Assembly: GCA_020186115.1 (NCBI GenBank)
Contig: WSYJ01000052.1
Coordinates: 372,001-436,000 of the forward strand
DNA: 64,000 bases
DNA from: Histomonas meleagridis
Taxonomy: Eukaryota; Parabasalia; Tritrichomonadida; Dientamoebidae
Direction of reading: 5' to 3'
The notes under the pieces were generated by a model. That model saw only the letters and a list, made by a program, of their open reading frames with translations, was not told the origin of the DNA and made no database searches. Position 1 is the stretch's first letter. Each line of letters opens with the position of its first letter. A program made the position numbers and the translations under genes. Of the stretch, positions 38,784 to 49,071 are shown piece by piece.

Positions 38784-39320
38784 ATGAAAAGAGTTCGTGT
38801 GAAATTTTTGCCGCATGAAGATTCTAAGTTACGAGCTCTTGTAGCAGAGTATGGAGAAGGTCAATGGAAAAAAGTTGCTGATAAAATGCCAAATCGAAAT
38901 CCTAGACAATGCAGAGAAAGATGGAAACATTATATATGTAGTGACACAGCAAAAGAACCTTGGAAACCAGAAGAAGACATTTTATTATATCATATGGTGA
39001 AGGAACTTGGGTTTAAATGGACAAAAATATCAAAATATCTTCCTGGGAGAACAGATATTCAAGTGAAATCACGGTGGATGAAAAAATTCCAAAATATTGG
39101 AAAGAAAAATAATATTAATATTAATATGAATCAAATACAATTTACTCAGGAAAAAATAGTCAAAAATTATATACAAGAAAGTCCAAAATTAAACAACAGA
39201 TCAAAAACTAATCCAATCGAAACAGAAATCGAATTGTATTGTAAACAAATGGAAGATTTTAAATTTGATACATTTATGAACAATGAAAACGATCCATTTA
39301 TGGAATATTTTCTTTTTTAA
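38784..39320 (+). CDS. R2R3 Myb-like DNA-binding protein
   Basis: A 178-residue protein with two Myb repeats in the first ~105 residues: FLPHEDSKLRALVAEYGEGQ WKKVADKMPNRNPRQCRERW and PWKPEEDILLYHMVKELGFK WTKISKYLPGRTDIQVKSRW. The Trp spacing and recognition helices are intact. The remainder is Asn/Gln-rich and probably disordered, ending in an acidic tail. Such short R2R3 proteins form the dominant transcription-factor family of trichomonads and bind YAACGG/TAACGA-like sites. Related to the Myb encoded at 48457. Confidence 0.9.
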   Translation: MKRVRVKFLPHEDSKLRALVAEYGEGQWKKVADKMPNRNPRQCRERWKHYICSDTAKEPWKPEEDILLYHMVKELGFKWTKISKYLPGRTDIQVKSRWMKKFQNIGKKNNININMNQIQFTQEKIVKNYIQESPKLNNRSKTNPIETEIELYCKQMEDFKFDTFMNNENDPFMEYFLF

Positions 39321-39694
39321 TTGGGATTTATAATAAACTCATTTTGATCTGAATTATATTTTGTGAATAATGACATTAATTTTTGTTGGAATTCGGAATT
39401 AAAGATAAAGTGTAAAACACAAGCAACGTACAAAAACCAAGTGTAAAAGAATTATCAACTTATATTAATTTTGGTTTTAAATCTTTGAGTAAGCGAAAAC
39501 ACTTTGGATAAAATCTTACTTAGATTGATCTAAATCAATTAATATAAATATGTTCAAAAGGAGCTTGAAGAATACATAGTTAATGATTAGTATTTTGTAA
39601 TTGAATGTATATAAATAGTGGATATAAAGGTTCTTTATTTTGGAGAATTTCAATTTTTTTGATTTTGAATTTAACGTATTTGAAAAGTGTCAAG
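39321..39694. other. Intergenic spacer
   Basis: About 375 bp, AT-rich. No gene or repeat recognised; an in-frame extension of the next gene begins at 39605. Confidence 0.45.
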
Positions 39695-40306
39695 ATGTTT
39701 CTGCTCAATGTTTTCTTCTTCAGAACACAATCAAAAAAATTAATTGAGCAAACTCCACATCTAAACATAACTGCAATACAAGCATTAAATACAATTTTGC
39801 GAAATATTAGTTCTATTAAAGAATCAATTAATAAAGATCAAGCAAAACTATATCTTAAAGAGCTTGAAAAATACAACATTACGAAAAAGAGTATGAACAG
39901 AAAGTTCTATAAAGTCGTACTTGATTCATCTGTTCCTCAAGAAGATGATATTGCATATTCTTCACCATTTCCAGATGACTTTGATATAAACGATATTCGA
40001 ATCATTAGCACTAAGAGCTTTAACAAGTACACAAATGTTATTTACAAATTTTCAGATAAAGTCAAATTATCTGGTTTTCAAATTGAGCAAGTTCCAAACG
40101 AGATCACAAAATACTGCCCAACACCGAAATCTATTAAGCTAAAAATTAGTGTTGATGAGGAAGATGTAGAGATTGATGTTAAACCAGGAAAGAAAATTGA
40201 TTTAAGCGATTCAGACGAAATGAAAAAAATAGTTCTCATGCTTGAGAATAATCCTAACAACAAGTTTCTTTGTTTTGGAAAGACTATAATAAATTATACT
40301 GAATAA
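39695..40306 (+). CDS. Hypothetical protein
   Basis: A 203-residue product from the ATG at 39695 (MFLLNVFFFRTQSKKLIEQT). An in-frame ATG at 39605 would add a hydrophobic 30-residue N terminus of doubtful reality. The N-terminal half is helical; the C-terminal half (DINDIRIISTKSFNKYTNVI, KVKLSGFQIEQVPNEI, KLKISVDEEDVEIDVKPGKK) alternates beta-strand-like stretches. No known motif recognised. Composition is normal for the region. Confidence 0.5.
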   Translation: MFLLNVFFFRTQSKKLIEQTPHLNITAIQALNTILRNISSIKESINKDQAKLYLKELEKYNITKKSMNRKFYKVVLDSSVPQEDDIAYSSPFPDDFDINDIRIISTKSFNKYTNVIYKFSDKVKLSGFQIEQVPNEITKYCPTPKSIKLKISVDEEDVEIDVKPGKKIDLSDSDEMKKIVLMLENNPNNKFLCFGKTIINYTE

Positions 40307-40803
40307 TTAATTCTTCAAATGTTTTTTTCCTGAAATCTGGATTTTGCGATACTTTCCATTAAATTGACTTGTTCATGGAACATATGGTGAAAATAGCATG
40401 AAATTGTATAATAAACATAAAAAAAAAAAATTTGACAATTATGGGTTGTAAAAACATTAAATTAAAATATGCAGATTACCTAACAGATAAAATTTGTGGT
40501 GAATATTATATAGAGTTTGCAAAATAATGTTTCAGCGAAATTGATTTATTGAAATCATTAATTTAATAAGTCAATCTAATTATAAATTGCAAACAAGAAT
40601 TTGTTTTTGCTGGTTTATCCTTTCAATTAAATAAATTCTATATGATCATGAATATAATGACAAATCAATATTTTTTACTAAGTAAAATATTATTAGTTGG
40701 AGTGATGTAAGTTATTTTGTATGGATAAAACATTGATTAATTTTTTTAAAAAATGTGTTTCAAGTTTCGTGAGAGAGTATTAACGTATTTTTTTAGGATT
40801 AAA
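40307..40803. other. Intergenic spacer
   Basis: About 500 bp, AT-rich, with no recognisable feature. Confidence 0.5.
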
Positions 40804-41598
40804 ATGAATTTTTCCCAGGATATGTATGACTCTCCACAAATTTCAAGCAGACGAAGTAAATCTAGAAACTTTAATAGAACAAATTTAGCAATGTCTGTAT
40901 CTCAAAAACGTCCAATTACAAAAGAAGATATCATCGAACTCAAACTTGAAAAGCAAAAATTACTTGATGAAAGAACTCAATTAAAAGCAAAGATTGCACG
41001 ATTAGAAATTCAGAGCAAACGATCTACTCGAATAGCTAATGTCAATCCACAATTATTAACACAGTTAGACAAAGAATATAAAGCAATTGAAAACCAAGTG
41101 CAGCGCCAACGGACTCAACTCAATTCTCTTTTATCTTCCGATAATGCAGCTCAGCGTCAAGAACTTCAAGAAGAATCAAAAATCTTATATCAAGAACGAA
41201 TTCGACTTCAAGAACTTCAACTTCAGCAACAGATCACTTTAAATGAAGCCAAAAGCGAACTTAAGCGATTAATGGCTTTGGATGGACCAGAAGTTCTTGA
41301 GAAGCAAGAGAAAAAAATCAAAATATTGGAAGAAAAAATAAAAAAATACAAAATTGCAAACCACAAATTATCGGCAAAAGTAAAGAATTTGAAAGAACAA
41401 AGAGCACTCGAAGAAGAGTCGCAAAAGGTTTCGTATGAAAGTCGTGTAGCAAAATTAAAGGCACAAATTAAAAGAGTTGAAAAAGCTACAGAAGAAGTCG
41501 AAGATAAAATAACAGAATCAATAGAAAAGCATCAAAGCGTAATGAACGAGCTGAAGGTTTCTCTTCTACAAAAAGAAATCAAGGATTATAAAGAATAA
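40804..41598 (+). CDS. Coiled-coil protein
   Basis: A 264-residue protein from the ATG at 40804 (MNFSQDMYDSPQISSRRSKS); an upstream extension to 40753 is less plausible. After a ~45-residue basic, Ser/Arg-rich head, residues ~45-255 form one almost continuous heptad-patterned coiled coil (LKLEKQKLLDERTQLKAKIA, LEKQEKKIKILEEKIKKYKI). The composition resembles axonemal or basal-body coiled-coil proteins, but no family is recognised. It precedes a much larger coiled-coil gene on the same strand. Confidence 0.65.
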   Translation: MNFSQDMYDSPQISSRRSKSRNFNRTNLAMSVSQKRPITKEDIIELKLEKQKLLDERTQLKAKIARLEIQSKRSTRIANVNPQLLTQLDKEYKAIENQVQRQRTQLNSLLSSDNAAQRQELQEESKILYQERIRLQELQLQQQITLNEAKSELKRLMALDGPEVLEKQEKKIKILEEKIKKYKIANHKLSAKVKNLKEQRALEEESQKVSYESRVAKLKAQIKRVEKATEEVEDKITESIEKHQSVMNELKVSLLQKEIKDYKE

Positions 41599-41839
41599 AA
41601 TATGTTTATTATGTAATTCGAAAATTTTTTTCACGGTAATTGTAATGTAAAATTTAGTTTTTCCGATTTAAACATATTGCATTTAAAAAAAATTGAAATT
41701 TAAACATATAACAGAATAGATATTGCCTTGGGATTGGCGCTCAAATGAATAACAAGTAAATGATAATAAAGCTTTGTAGTTGCTGTTTTAATTATATAAA
41801 TTTATATGATGCACGTTTATTAATTCGTTTAAAATTGAA

Positions 41840-44800
41840 ATGAAAACAAGCAAAAAACTAGAAAACAGTGAAGAACAAAATTCTTCTTTGATCATTACAA
41901 AGCTCTACAATAAAAGGAAAAAAGTTTTCATTCAATCTCTTCAAAACATTTTGCAACAAATCACAAATGATAAGATCGTTTATCAAATGTTACAAAATAA
42001 AATATCAGGCCAGCTTATTACAAAGAGAATTGATGAAATATTTTTAAAAATTAGCCATGATGATCGTGAAGCATTTATTGATACATTAATTCAAAAATTG
42101 TCAATATATGAAAATATATTTGATTCTGGCAAAGTAGAATTGCTTAAAAACGTGGGTAAAAAGATACTCGCGCTTTCTAACTCACAAACTACAAATGAAA
42201 TGATACAATTTCATCAATCAAAATTACTTTCAGAGCAATTAGAAACACTTCGAAGTGAAGCAGAATCACTTAAGAAAGAAAACACTAATCTTCATGCCCT
42301 TGTTTCTCAATTTACTAAACTTGGAGTTGATGAAGATCCAAATTCATCTACATTTCATCATGTTTTTCAAAGAGTTGACTTAACAAGTCTTCATCGCAAC
42401 ATCGAATTCATTTCGGATGACATGTCTCTTGCAAGGGAAAATGTTAAATATTTGATTTCTAAAATGATGAATTGTTTATCTGAACTAAAGAACAAATCCC
42501 AACTTAAAATAATCGAACACTCGAATGTAATTTCAAAGCTTCAAAAACAAATCCAACAAAAAGAAGAAGCAATTGAAAACGTCAAAAATTATTATGAAAA
42601 TGAAATAATTCCACAAAAATTTAATGAATTTAACAAAACAATCGAAAAATATAATTTGAAGCAACAAACTAACAAAAACAAAATTAAAATGCTTCAAAAT
42701 CAATTAGAAAATAATTTCGAAAAACAAAAGCAAATGACACAACAAACAAAAACTTTAATGGAACAAAAATCAAATTTCGAAAAGACAAATTTTGATTTAA
42801 TATCCGAAAACAACAAATTAAAAAATCATTTAAAAGAGAAAACAAATTCATTTGAGCAGGTTAAAAATGAAAATGAGAAAATGTTAAATGATAATTCACA
42901 AAAAATATTAAATTTACAAAACGAATTAGAAAAAACAAAAAATGAAAAAGAAAATTTCATTAAAGAATTACAAGAAATGAAATATTCACTTGAAATAAAA
43001 GATGAAACAATAAAAAAATATGAACTACAAAATGATAAAATCAAAATCGAATTCGAAAATAACCAAAAAGAAACAAATTCTCTTTTAGAGAATATGAAAC
43101 AAAAAGTAAATGAAATAAAAACATTAAAAAATGAATTAAATGAATCAAATATAAAAATAAAATCACTTGAAAACGATTTAACAATAACAAATGATAAAAT
43201 TGATAATATAACAAAAGAAAATGCAACAGAAAATACAAAATTAAAATCAAAAATTTTAAATGTAAAAAGTGAAATACAAAAACGAAATTTATTAATCAAA
43301 AAAATCATAAAAGAAAAAGATGACTTACAACAACAAAACGAAGAACAAAGCGAAAGAATTAATACATATGATAAAGAAATCAAAAGAATTAATTCAATCA
43401 ATGAAAACCTTAAAGTTAAACTTGAAACAATTACAAAGGAAAAAATTGAAGTTGAAGAAACTCAAAATAATTATAAAAATAAAATCGAAATATTAAAACA
43501 AGAAATAAATGATCATTCATTACGTAATAATTCTTTAACAGAAGAAATCGAAAAACTTAAAGAAAATCTTCAAAAAGTAAATTCGAATGAGCAATCAAAA
43601 ACACAAATTATTAATCAACTTACAAATGATTTGGAAAAAAATCAAAAAAATATTAATCAAACACAAAATGAAATTCAAAATATAACAAAAGAAAATGAAG
43701 AACTAAAAGCAAATAATTCAAAGCTTTTAAATGATTTAAATATTCTGCAAAATAAATTTAATAATTTGAAAGAAGATTTTCAAAATGAAATTAGAAAAAA
43801 GGAAAACATTACTAAAGAATTAAATAATTTGAAGAATGAATTAGAAACTACACAAAGTGAAAAGGAAAACATTACTAAAGAATTAAATGATTTGAAAGAA
43901 GAAATGAAAAATGAAACAAATACAAAAGAAAATGTTAACAAAGAATTAAATAATGTAAAAGAAAAATTACAAACTGAAATAAGTGACAAAGAAAATGTTA
44001 ACAAAGAATTAAATAAGTTGAAAAGTGAATTACAGAATGCGATAAATGCAAATGAACAACTTAAGCACGAAAATTCTCAATTAAAACAAAATGAAATTCA
44101 ACTCAAAAATGAAATCGAATCGACAAATCTTCAAATAAACAAAATGCAAACAAATAAAAGCGAACAATTGAAGTTAATTGAAGAGCTCAAACTAAATATT
44201 ATCCGAAAGCAAAAAGAGTTCGAATCCGAAATAAGTTCAATGAGTCTTACATTAAATAACTCGTCATTAAATAACAACGAACTTCAAAATGAGTTAACTC
44301 AAGTTAAAAATGATTTAGAACAAACTAAAATCAAATTTAATAAAGAAAATAATGAAAACAATGAAAACAAAAAATTAATTAACGATATGAATCAAGAAAA
44401 CGAAAAACTTAAAAACAAACTTCTTAAATATGAAAATTTACTTCAAAGCCAAACAACAAAACAAGAAAATATTATTATAAATCTTAATCAAGAAAAGGAT
44501 AAACTTAAAAACCAATTACAAGAACAACTTAATCATTATGAAAATATAATAAAATCACTTAAATTACTCTCTAAAAATCCAATAAAAAATGACGAAAATT
44601 TAATTGATTTTATTAAACAAAATAATAATAAACTTAATTTAATATCAGAAATTTTACAAATTAATTTCGATAATGAGAATTTTAGTTCTGATATTAAAGA
44701 AATAAATGAAAAATCAAAAGCTTTCGAAGAAGCAATGAATATAATTCAAATAAAATCAATAAAAGAATTTCTTCAATATATGAAAACATTAAAAACAGAA

Positions 44801-45490
44801 CAAAAACAAATTAATGAAATCATTGGCCAACAATTTGATTCACTTCCTGAAATTGTTTCAGATTTATTTAATGATAAAATTACACTTAAAGATAAACTTA
44901 ATGAATCATCACAATTCATAAGTAAAATATTAGGAATAATTACAACAAATAAATTCTCAACAATTTCATTTCCGATTTCAAATGAAATCCAACAAAATAT
45001 AATTGAAATTATTACCAAATATAAACAAAAGTCAGAAAATGATCATAATAACATCGAATTAATTATACAGAAATCAAAATTAATTGGTTACAAAGGAAAT
45101 AGTTTTGATGAAGCATTAAAATTCATTGATAATAAAAATGAAAATGAAGTTATGAAACTAAAAAAGAAAATTCAAGAATTAAGAAAAGTTATCGCATTAC
45201 AACAAAATGAAACATCGAAAAGAGAAGACGAATTAAATAATCAAATTAACGATTACGAGAAAAAGATTAAAGAGTTAAACGAAGACTTAAAAACTGAAAG
45301 AAAAGTTCGAGAAGAATTGGGAAGAATCGGAGCGGGTTATTCCGCAAATAGTAAATACTTAAGATCAAAATTGTCCGAAAACGAAATGAGATTAATTGAG
45401 TTCGTGGAAAAAATGTTGTTGCAAGAAAAGCAGACAAAAGAATTACATGAACAACAGAAGAAAAATAGAGAAGAATTGCTCGGGAATTAG
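41840..45490 (+). CDS. Giant coiled-coil protein (1216 residues)
   Basis: Residues 1-~210 form a mixed helical N-terminal domain; ~210-920 is a nearly unbroken, Asn/Lys/Glu-rich coiled coil; after a helical region (~920-1090) a second coiled coil ends the protein (KREDELNNQINDYEKKIKEL). A perfect-length 63-bp repeat (21 residues, ENITKELNNLKNELETTQSEK type) occurs four times at 43802-44053, showing recent internal expansion. No membrane helix or signal. It resembles golgin, centrosomal or costa-type structural proteins in layout only. The extreme Asn/Lys composition follows the AT-rich genome. Confidence 0.8.
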   Translation: MKTSKKLENSEEQNSSLIITKLYNKRKKVFIQSLQNILQQITNDKIVYQMLQNKISGQLITKRIDEIFLKISHDDREAFIDTLIQKLSIYENIFDSGKVELLKNVGKKILALSNSQTTNEMIQFHQSKLLSEQLETLRSEAESLKKENTNLHALVSQFTKLGVDEDPNSSTFHHVFQRVDLTSLHRNIEFISDDMSLARENVKYLISKMMNCLSELKNKSQLKIIEHSNVISKLQKQIQQKEEAIENVKNYYENEIIPQKFNEFNKTIEKYNLKQQTNKNKIKMLQNQLENNFEKQKQMTQQTKTLMEQKSNFEKTNFDLISENNKLKNHLKEKTNSFEQVKNENEKMLNDNSQKILNLQNELEKTKNEKENFIKELQEMKYSLEIKDETIKKYELQNDKIKIEFENNQKETNSLLENMKQKVNEIKTLKNELNESNIKIKSLENDLTITNDKIDNITKENATENTKLKSKILNVKSEIQKRNLLIKKIIKEKDDLQQQNEEQSERINTYDKEIKRINSINENLKVKLETITKEKIEVEETQNNYKNKIEILKQEINDHSLRNNSLTEEIEKLKENLQKVNSNEQSKTQIINQLTNDLEKNQKNINQTQNEIQNITKENEELKANNSKLLNDLNILQNKFNNLKEDFQNEIRKKENITKELNNLKNELETTQSEKENITKELNDLKEEMKNETNTKENVNKELNNVKEKLQTEISDKENVNKELNKLKSELQNAINANEQLKHENSQLKQNEIQLKNEIESTNLQINKMQTNKSEQLKLIEELKLNIIRKQKEFESEISSMSLTLNNSSLNNNELQNELTQVKNDLEQTKIKFNKENNENNENKKLINDMNQENEKLKNKLLKYENLLQSQTTKQENIIINLNQEKDKLKNQLQEQLNHYENIIKSLKLLSKNPIKNDENLIDFIKQNNNKLNLISEILQINFDNENFSSDIKEINEKSKAFEEAMNIIQIKSIKEFLQYMKTLKTEQKQINEIIGQQFDSLPEIVSDLFNDKITLKDKLNESSQFISKILGIITTNKFSTISFPISNEIQQNIIEIITKYKQKSENDHNNIELIIQKSKLIGYKGNSFDEALKFIDNKNENEVMKLKKKIQELRKVIALQQNETSKREDELNNQINDYEKKIKELNEDLKTERKVREELGRIGAGYSANSKYLRSKLSENEMRLIEFVEKMLLQEKQTKELHEQQKKNREELLGN
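43802..44053 (+). repeat. Four tandem 63-bp repeats inside the coiled-coil gene
   Basis: GAAAACATT/GAAAATGTT landmarks occur at 43802, 43865, 43928 and 43991, exactly 63 bp apart, each encoding a 21-residue heptad-compatible (3 x 7) unit. Confidence 0.9.
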
Positions 45491-45655
45491 TAATAATTTA
45501 GCAAAATTGTGATATAAAAGATATAAAATATATTTTTGTATTATGCTAAATGAGTGAAACCATATTATTATTTATTACATATATTTGAATGTAATAAACA
45601 CTTACAGAATCGGGAGTTTTAATGGACAGAAAATTTATGATTTGAAAATTTTTTG

Positions 45656-45725
45656 GCGAATTAATTCAAATTCGCGACACTTCACTTTTTAAAAAAAGTG
45701 ACATTTTATCGAAAAAGTGTCATTT
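45656..45725. repeat. Left terminal inverted repeat
   Basis: Pairs with 50361-50431. The inner portion contains several AAAAGTG(A/T)C copies in both orientations, which may be transposase-binding sites. Confidence 0.8.
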
Positions 45726-45732
45726 AATCCAC

Positions 45733-47542
45733 ATGCCAAAATTAGCTATTAATTCGTTACAATATTATAAGGGTAGAGCATTACAAGAAATTATAGGATT
45801 ACCCAACAATTCGATAGTTGATTATGCATCCTTTTTCTATTATCTTCTAAATGATTATTTATGTGAAATCAAAAAATCACAAAAAAGTGATTTTTCATAT
45901 CGAATTGTTTTTTATTATCACAATTCTTTGATATTCCATTTATTTGTTAATAATGATTTTTTTTTCACACATTATGTTTTTGGATAAGAAAGGTTATGAA
46001 CTTAGTTGGACACAAGAAAACAACTTTGTTTTTATATTAAACTTCCCAGAAAATAAAATTTTTGGAAATAAAAAATTATTTCAAACACATCCTTATGTTG
46101 TTATTGGTAAAAAATTCCATAAAATTAATCAATACATTAATAGTCAATTTTTATCTTTATTTGTGGATCAAAATATTTTACAATCAATTAGAAAACATGA
46201 TAAATATCTACAAAAAAATTTTATTGATTATATCATAAATAATTTCGAATATTCAATTATTATATATTTAACAAATATACCATCAAGAAAATTAGTACAA
46301 ATTAATGAGACTGACTACGTTTTTTAAATTATCTTAGATTTTTACTTGGGCAGCTTCTACATTATATAGCCTTAATTACAGTTGTTTTATGATAAATGCC
46401 TCATTTAAGGCTATAAAGCCTTATACATTGTCAATATTAATTATTTTTATAAATAAAATGAATCAATTCCTATAGGTTTGTCTATTTCTCCTACAGAAAC
46501 ATCAAATTCTTATGGGAGATTATGAAAATATTTGATAAATTGCTGTAGAAATTTTAATATCAATTTAAATTGTTTTATCATAAACAATATTTTTTTAGCA
46601 GATATTGGTTCTGCTATTCAAAAATTTATTGAGAATAATAATTTAAATATTGAATATTGCCATCGCCATTTTATAGAAAAATTTGGTTCTGCAAGTATGA
46701 TTGGAAATTGGATCTCAAGAATTATTAATACTTTCAATACACATGAATTTCAAATGATAACTAATATAATTAAAAATGAATTACAAACAATTTTGAATTC
46801 GGAAATTCAGAAAAATTTCGATAATGAAAAATTTCAAAATTTTTGAATGGGTTTGGGTGTGAAACCAGATTTTATACATAATATTGATAGGTGGGCAAAA
46901 TGGTTAAGACCTGGATGTCCTACCACTACTAATTATTTAGAATCGATCCATAGTCATATTAATTCGACAATTCCATTTAAAGGTTCTTTTATATAAAAAT
47001 TAAAGAATGTTGAAAATGTATTGTGGAATAGATTTAATTCAAGAAATGAATGGCACGGCAAAAACTTTATTAAATAGATCAATAAATTAAAAAAGAATGC
47101 TAGTAATGAACAAAAATTATTGGGGATTTGTACTTGTGGAGAGTATGAATTTTGCTCCAAATTATATCAAAATATACATATTCCATGTAAACATACAATT
47201 GTAGATTTCTGCAATAAATTTGAAAATTTAAAATTAGATTCTTTGGAAATTGTTGATAATGTGCTAATTCCAAATATTGTAGAAACTCAAATTATTAATG
47301 AACCACTCCCTGAAAATTGGAGTGACAAAAAAAAAATAATAATGGTAATACTGAAGTTATACGTAAAAAAAAAAGCTCCAGTGGTACGAAATTCTCCAAG
47401 TTCACAATTTGCATGGGATATTATTTATTCCATCAAAAATATTATTAAAAAAAGTATGTGGAATGAAAAAAAGCATTCCATAATAAGTTTTGTTATTGAA
47501 AATGGTACAATTCGTAAAAAATTGTTGGCAGGTTTTGCATGA
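45733..47542 (+). pseudogene. MULE transposase, multiply broken
   Basis: Successive fragments give an N-terminal domain (45733-46327, with a frameshift near 45970), a core region whose first catalytic motif reads MINASFKAIKPY (Asn where Asp is expected), a second motif ADIGSAIQKF with YCHRHFIEKFGSA, a TNYLESIHSHIN segment, and a SWIM zinc finger (CTCGEYEFC...IPCKH). From 46532 to 47542 one frame is open except for stops at 46844-46846, about 46996 and about 47077. The order of motifs is that of MULE transposases. It is dead through both stops and loss of a catalytic residue. Confidence 0.75.
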
Positions 47543-48435
47543 GCTATATCATTTGCGTCTGTAATATAAATCCATTTTTGTTTCATAAATAAATGTAAAT
47601 AAACAGTTTATTACACCCCTCAAAATTTTGATTAAAATTCGTTAAAATTATTTTCAAATTTGGGAGGACGTTTATGGCTATTTTTCTTTTTGTTAAATTT
47701 GTTGAAAAAAAAATTCCATACTCTCAAGAGTTGTAGTTGTCACACATGATAGATGGTTTTGGTGGTGTTTTAAAAAAAGGTGTGAGATTTAATAACTATT
47801 GTTTTAAATTTAAAAAATTATTTAAAATTTTATTTGAATTGAAAAAAAAAATGATTTTCTTGTTTTGTGGAATAAAAATTAAAGTGCTTGTTACCTTCTA
47901 TGAAATCATTTATTGAACATTTTTTCATGAAGAAAATTTCAGAAAAAGCCAAACAATCTGATGTTTTGAATTTTAAAAATTTTTCCTTAAAGATAGTGCC
48001 TTCTAATAAAAGAAATTCGATGATTTAAAAAAATAAATAATTATTAAAAATCACCAAACATATAAAGTTTTTTGGTAGAAAGTGTTGTGTTTGAAAAGGA
48101 ACTTAAAAGGCTCTTTGGTTTTTGATTACTTTTTTATTTTGTTTTGTTTTATAGAGCTGATCATTCATTTGAAGTTAAAATTTGATATCATGACTTTTAC
48201 TTATTCTTGTAGTTGTTTTGCTTATGAATTTTTTTTAACACATTTTAATTCAGAAAATAACATTTGAAAATTTATTGTTTCAGCTTTAGTTGGCCGCCTT
48301 AAATAATCGCTGAAATTGGGAAGAATCCGACTTTTGAATGACACAGAAAAAGTTTCCCAGCTAATCATTTGTGAAGAATTCAATACACATTGAATACCTT
48401 TAGAAACTCATTGAAAAAAACAACGGTTATAAAAT
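47543..48435. other. Non-coding interior of the MULE region
   Basis: About 890 bp between the transposase remnant and the Myb gene. AT-rich, without a supported frame. A GC-richer patch (TTGGCCGCCTTAAATAATCG) at 48290-48310 and CAACGGTTAT at 48421 lie upstream of the Myb gene and look promoter-like. Confidence 0.5.
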
Positions 48436-48460
48436 TCACATCATTATGCACCAAGAATGA
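48436..48460 (+). promoter_or_regulatory. Initiator and mini-uORF of the second Myb gene
   Basis: TCACATCATT at 48436 is an initiator-like site 21 nt before the ATG. An upstream ATG at 48446 opens a four-codon uORF (ATG CAC CAA GAA TGA) whose stop overlaps the Myb start codon (ATGA). AACGGTT lies 8 nt upstream of the initiator. Confidence 0.5.
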
Positions 48461-49071
48461 CAATTCAGGATAAATTGCAACTCAAAAGAATACATTTTAC
48501 ACGCGAAGAAGATGAGACACTTAAATTTCTTGTTCAAAAATACGGGGAAAATGAATGGGGTCTAATTGCATCTGGAATGCCAAATCGTTCGGTACGCCAA
48601 TGTCGTGAAAGATGGCAATATCACTTGAAAGTAATTCCCGTAAAAAGAAAGTGGAGTCCAGAAGAAGATGAATTTTTAAGGATAAAATATAAAGAAATTG
48701 GTCCTAAATGGAAATTAATGGAGAAATATTTTCCAGGCCGAACATCGATTAATATTCGCAATCGATTTAGTTGTCTTCGGAGGTTTAATGAAATATATTC
48801 CCAAAATAACAATTATATACAACCATCACAAACGCAGTCAGAAAATAACATAAATCAACCAAATTCGAATCAATTACAAAGAGTTTCATTATCAAATCCA
48901 AATTATATATATAATACTCAACAAGAAAATATAAAAGAACAAATTACAATGAACGAAACACAAAATATACCTAAATATTTCGTTGAAGAGGAATCACCAG
49001 AATTCTCCACACAATTAGAAGACGAGGATTATGCTATGGACTTTGGATTGGAATTTCTTAATGAATGGTAA
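48457..49071 (+). CDS. R2R3 Myb-like DNA-binding protein inside a MULE region
   Basis: A 204-residue protein with two intact Myb repeats in residues ~10-110 (HFTREEDETLKFLVQKYGEN EWGLIASGMPNRSVRQCRER and KWSPEEDEFLRIKYKEIGPK WKLMEKYFPGRTSINIRNRF), then a Gln/Asn/Ser-rich tail and an acidic C terminus. It resembles the Myb at 38784 in size and plan, with clearly diverged sequence. The gene lies inside a pair of MULE-like inverted repeats and, unlike the transposase beside it, has no disabling change. Likely a nuclear transcription regulator, either carried by the element or overlapped by a nested insertion. Confidence 0.9.
   Translation: MTIQDKLQLKRIHFTREEDETLKFLVQKYGENEWGLIASGMPNRSVRQCRERWQYHLKVIPVKRKWSPEEDEFLRIKYKEIGPKWKLMEKYFPGRTSINIRNRFSCLRRFNEIYSQNNNYIQPSQTQSENNINQPNSNQLQRVSLSNPNYIYNTQQENIKEQITMNETQNIPKYFVEEESPEFSTQLEDEDYAMDFGLEFLNEW

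Noticed and set aside
42826-44004. Hydrophobic Ser/Phe-rich minus-strand ORFs opposite the coiled-coil gene
   Set aside because: They are the antisense of Lys/Glu/Asn-rich codons, which always reads as Phe/Ser/Leu; the plus-strand gene explains them.
46344-46420. Inverted repeat TATAGCCTTAA...TTAAGGCTATA as a regulatory hairpin
   Set aside because: It falls within codons of the decayed MULE transposase; chance symmetry of AT-rich coding sequence is as likely.
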